33,265 nt of DNA from JADJPL01 sp049315745 (lineage in GTDB: Bacteria; Bacteroidota; Bacteroidia; Chitinophagales; Saprospiraceae), in assembly GCA_049315745.1 (NCBI GenBank), contig JBMOJO010000013.1:1-33265 (forward strand). Direction: 5' to 3'. A model generated the notes under the pieces. It searched no databases, was not told the origin of the DNA, and worked only from the letters and a program-made list of their open reading frames with translations. This document shows, piece by piece, positions 31,113 to 33,265 of the stretch (the first letter of the stretch is position 1; each line of letters begins with the position of its first letter). A program made the position numbers and the translations under genes.

Positions 31113-33014
31113 TCAATGCATCATATAGTCCCAGGCCGTTTCATACGCGCCGTGTTGCTCGCAGTACGCCATGAACGCGACATAGAAAGGAGCGCGGCAG
31201 ATCGTTGCGCTATCTCCGATCACCACGAGTTGTTTTCTTGCGCGGGTCATCGCAACATTCATGCGGCGGTAATCCTGAAGAAAACCGATATCCCCTTTAG
31301 CGTTGGAGCGCACGAGGGAGATATAGACGACATCTTTCTCCTGGCCCTGGAAGCCATCAATCGTATTCACTTCGATCGGCAGGGGCTTGAGGAGCGGGTC
31401 CTCAGATAATTGAGATTGGATATACGTTGCTTGCTCGCGGTAAGGGGAGATGATCGCGACGGAAGGGTAGTCTTTTTCCAGAAAGGCATCGGCATGCAGG
31501 TAGAGGTGTTCGCAGAGAATACGGTATTCGTCGGGGTTGTACCGGCTCTGGAAAGCCGGATTGATTTGCTCCTCGAACCCACATCCGGCCGTATCAATGA
31601 ACAGCAGGGGGCGTTTGTCACCCGCCTGCAGACAGCGCGCTGCGACATCAGGTGCGGCCTCAAGTCGGTTGTCGTAGAAGTAATGGTTGGAAAAGCCCAT
31701 AATGGCCTGGTGCATCCGGTACTGGATATTCAGGAGGGCGGCCTCGGGGAAGCGCCGCAGGCTTTTTTCCATCTGGGTTACGGCGAAGCCCCTGCGCATG
31801 GCTTCCAGTGATTTCACCGTTGGAGGCAACTGGTGGGGGTCGCCGGTAAGGACCACGCGGGACGCTTTAGTGATGGGGATCCAGGTGGCCGGCTCCAGCG
31901 CCTGTGCCGCCTCGTCAATAACCACCGTGCGGAATTTTCGTCTTTCCAGCACCGGGTGGGCAGCACCTACCAGCGTACAGGTGATTACTTGTGCAGTATC
32001 GAGGATTTGTTCGATCAGCCGCTCTTCCAGTTGATTGGCCCAGGCTGACAGTTCGCGGGCCTCATCGAAAAGGTTTTGTTTCTCGATGCGCTCGTCGGCC
32101 CCGAAGTGCCGGCGGTAACGCCTTGCCTGGCGCCGGAGTTCCGCTGCCCGGATTTTGACTTTCCGGATATTCCTGCTTTCCGGGTGGTTGGCAACGATTG
32201 CGTCGAGGGTATGCTGGAGCAGGGTTTCGTCCACCCGTGAAATATTACCAATCCGCACGACGGCCAGGCCTTCCGCTGCGAGGCGTTCGGTGAGCAAATC
32301 CACTGCGGTATTGCTCGGCGCAGTGACCAGGACGGTTTGCTCGGTCTGGCACAGCAATCGGACGGCCTGTACAAGGGTGGTCGTCTTGCCGGTACCGGGC
32401 GGCCCATGCACCAGGGCGAGGTCACGGGCAGAGAGTATATGCCGCACCGCGTCTTTCTGCGAATCGTTCAGCGTCGCGATATCGGGGATGGGAGAGGTGG
32501 GATGGAAGGAAGGGGGTTTATGCCCCAGAAATATCGCCCGGAGCTCTGCCAGGCGTCCTTTTTTTGCGTTGATTACCTGGTTCATCGCCTTTTCCATTTC
32601 CAGATAAGTCCGCTCGTCGAAGGCAATCTGTACGGCAATCTGGCCCTGGTCGAGCCAATCCGGCAAATCCCCGGCGTTCAGGATGATCTTCATGCGGTCT
32701 TTATCCAGGTAATAAACCACTCCGTTGCGCTCCGGGTGCTGCACCCCGGGCGCCATAGAAAAGAGGCTGACGGTTTTTCCGGAACGAAAATGATGTGCCT
32801 CCCCTTGCAGGGTCGTCCGCTCGACCAGCACAAATGCCCGCTCGCCGATCGCATAGCCTTTTTGCAGGATATTCAGGGGGAACCACGCGTAACCTTCTTT
32901 TCGCCTGGCTACGAGCGGCATGCGTTCCATTTTTATCTTGTACTGTTCGAAATCTTCTGCTTTCTCCAGTTTCAGAAGTTCCTGCAGTTCGAGCAACTCT
33001 TTGAATTCGCCCAT
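31113..33014 (-). CDS. Superfamily 1 helicase, UPF1/IGHMBP2-like
   Basis: Predicted ATP-dependent 5'-3' RNA/DNA helicase of 633 aa. An N-terminal beta-rich domain (about 1-170, ending QVINAKKGRLAELRA) precedes the helicase core. Core motifs are in order: Q-like LNDSQKDAVRHIL, Walker A VHGPPGTGKTTTLVQ, motif Ia VTAPSNTAVD, Walker B VVIDEAAQALEPA, motif III LTGDPHQLPPTV, motif IV/QYRM LNIQYRMH, motif V VNTIDGFQGQEKDVVY and motif VI RRMNVAMTRARKQLVV. This matches bacterial IGHMBP2/SMUBP-2-like helicases; the cellular role is unknown. Its upstream region carries structured element copies E1 and E2. Confidence 0.93.
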   Translation of the reverse strand: MGEFKELLELQELLKLEKAEDFEQYKIKMERMPLVARRKEGYAWFPLNILQKGYAIGERAFVLVERTTLQGEAHHFRSGKTVSLFSMAPGVQHPERNGVVYYLDKDRMKIILNAGDLPDWLDQGQIAVQIAFDERTYLEMEKAMNQVINAKKGRLAELRAIFLGHKPPSFHPTSPIPDIATLNDSQKDAVRHILSARDLALVHGPPGTGKTTTLVQAVRLLCQTEQTVLVTAPSNTAVDLLTERLAAEGLAVVRIGNISRVDETLLQHTLDAIVANHPESRNIRKVKIRAAELRRQARRYRRHFGADERIEKQNLFDEARELSAWANQLEERLIEQILDTAQVITCTLVGAAHPVLERRKFRTVVIDEAAQALEPATWIPITKASRVVLTGDPHQLPPTVKSLEAMRRGFAVTQMEKSLRRFPEAALLNIQYRMHQAIMGFSNHYFYDNRLEAAPDVAARCLQAGDKRPLLFIDTAGCGFEEQINPAFQSRYNPDEYRILCEHLYLHADAFLEKDYPSVAIISPYREQATYIQSQLSEDPLLKPLPIEVNTIDGFQGQEKDVVYISLVRSNAKGDIGFLQDYRRMNVAMTRARKQLVVIGDSATICRAPFYVAFMAYCEQHGAYETAWDYMMH

Positions 33015-33112
33015 GGCTTGTCTTGAAATAGCGCCAACTTTTTGTAAAAATTGATATCTGTTGAGTAGGTTGTTGCCTTGGGAAATAATCTTTGGTGCAG
33101 GGTGGGCCCTGA

Positions 33113-33167
33113 GGTTGTGTAATAAGGTTTTTCATGGCGCTTCGCGCCGAATGATATTTTGATAGGC
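33113..33167. repeat. Partial structured element E1
   Basis: One end of the element: GGTTGTGTAATAAGG, then the type 1 hairpin GGCGCTTCGCGCC (33136-33148) and GAATGATATTTTGATAG, after which the central palindrome is missing. About 22 nt of unrelated sequence separates it from copy E2, which starts in the same orientation. Confidence 0.75.
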
Positions 33168-33189
33168 ACTGAATAGAAATTGAATAGGA

Positions 33190-33265
33190 GGTTGTGTAAA
33201 AAGGTTTTTCACGGCGCTTCGCGCCAAATTATGTTTTGAGAGACGCGTCATTTTCACGATTTCGC
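33190..33265. repeat. Structured palindromic element E2, cut by the window end
   Basis: Inverted end GGTTGTGTAAAAAGG, type 1 hairpin (33213-33225), spacer AATTATGTTTT, and a left central arm of 28 nt (33238-33265) ending TTTCGC. The sequence stops exactly where the loop would begin in copies B and C. The arm differs from copy B at two positions (A for C at arm position 4, G for A at position 8). Confidence 0.82.

Overview
The window reads as chromosomal DNA of a Bacteroidota bacterium, most likely from the Saprospiria (Lewinella/Phaeodactylibacter-like); the class-level guess is inference. The evidence is a porP/sprF-gldK-gldL-gldM-gldN cluster (type IX secretion and gliding), a DUF4293 protein, an OstA-like LPS transport protein, an ExbB-unknown-ExbD-ExbD operon of the Bacteroidota type, weak Shine-Dalgarno sites, and several promoters that fit the Bacteroidota pattern (TTGG, an 18-21 nt spacer, then TAnnTTTG). 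Base composition is moderate throughout except for the first ~340 bases, which are extremely G-rich and look foreign or misassembled.

Layout. 1-431: G-rich non-coding end. 432-8392 (minus strand): sucA, a LOG-family nucleotide phosphoribohydrolase, an NtrC-type response regulator lacking its DNA-binding domain, and a two-gene unit of SLC13 carboxylate transporter plus M20 amidohydrolase. 8529-10944 (plus): a two-lobed retropepsin-like protease with PDZ domain, then rplU and rpmA, with L27 carrying an unusual C-terminal helix-hairpin-helix extension. 11150-14981 (minus): FAD oxidoreductase, OstA-like protein and a BatE-like TPR/SH3 protein. 15021-15464 (plus): DUF4293. 15751-18326 (minus): tRNA-Ser(GGA), exbB, a small membrane protein and two exbD genes. 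18546-22060: tatD-like nuclease, RNase H (plus), ruvX-def, and a membrane-anchored glucosaminidase. 22779-30965 (plus): DUF255 thioredoxin-domain protein, PorP/SprF and gldKLMN. 31113-33014 (minus): UPF1-like superfamily 1 helicase.

The strongest unexplained signal is a family of dispersed, intergenic, structured elements of about 160 bp, present at four loci (10960-11117, 15467-15651, 22281-22610, 33113-33265). A complete unit has inverted ends beginning GGGTTGTG, a left and a right small GC hairpin of two different types, and between them a central palindrome with 27-29 bp arms around a 3-5 nt loop. Three copies have perfect central arms although their sequences differ, so every change in one arm is matched in the other. 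The units can fold into a closing stem with three arms, occur in tandem or nested, carry no plausible protein, and the window itself stops at the apex of one such palindrome. I do not recognise them as a named family. A mobile REP/MITE-like element or a conserved structured nucleic acid are the leading ideas.

How the genes work together: GldL-GldM form the proton-driven motor of the T9SS, GldK-GldN its periplasmic ring, and PorP/SprF an outer membrane partner. ExbB/ExbD is a second, separate proton-driven system, for energised outer membrane transport. The OstA-like protein, BatE-like protein and glucosaminidase also point to cell-envelope work. sucA, rplU-rpmA, def, ruvX and tRNA-Ser are housekeeping.
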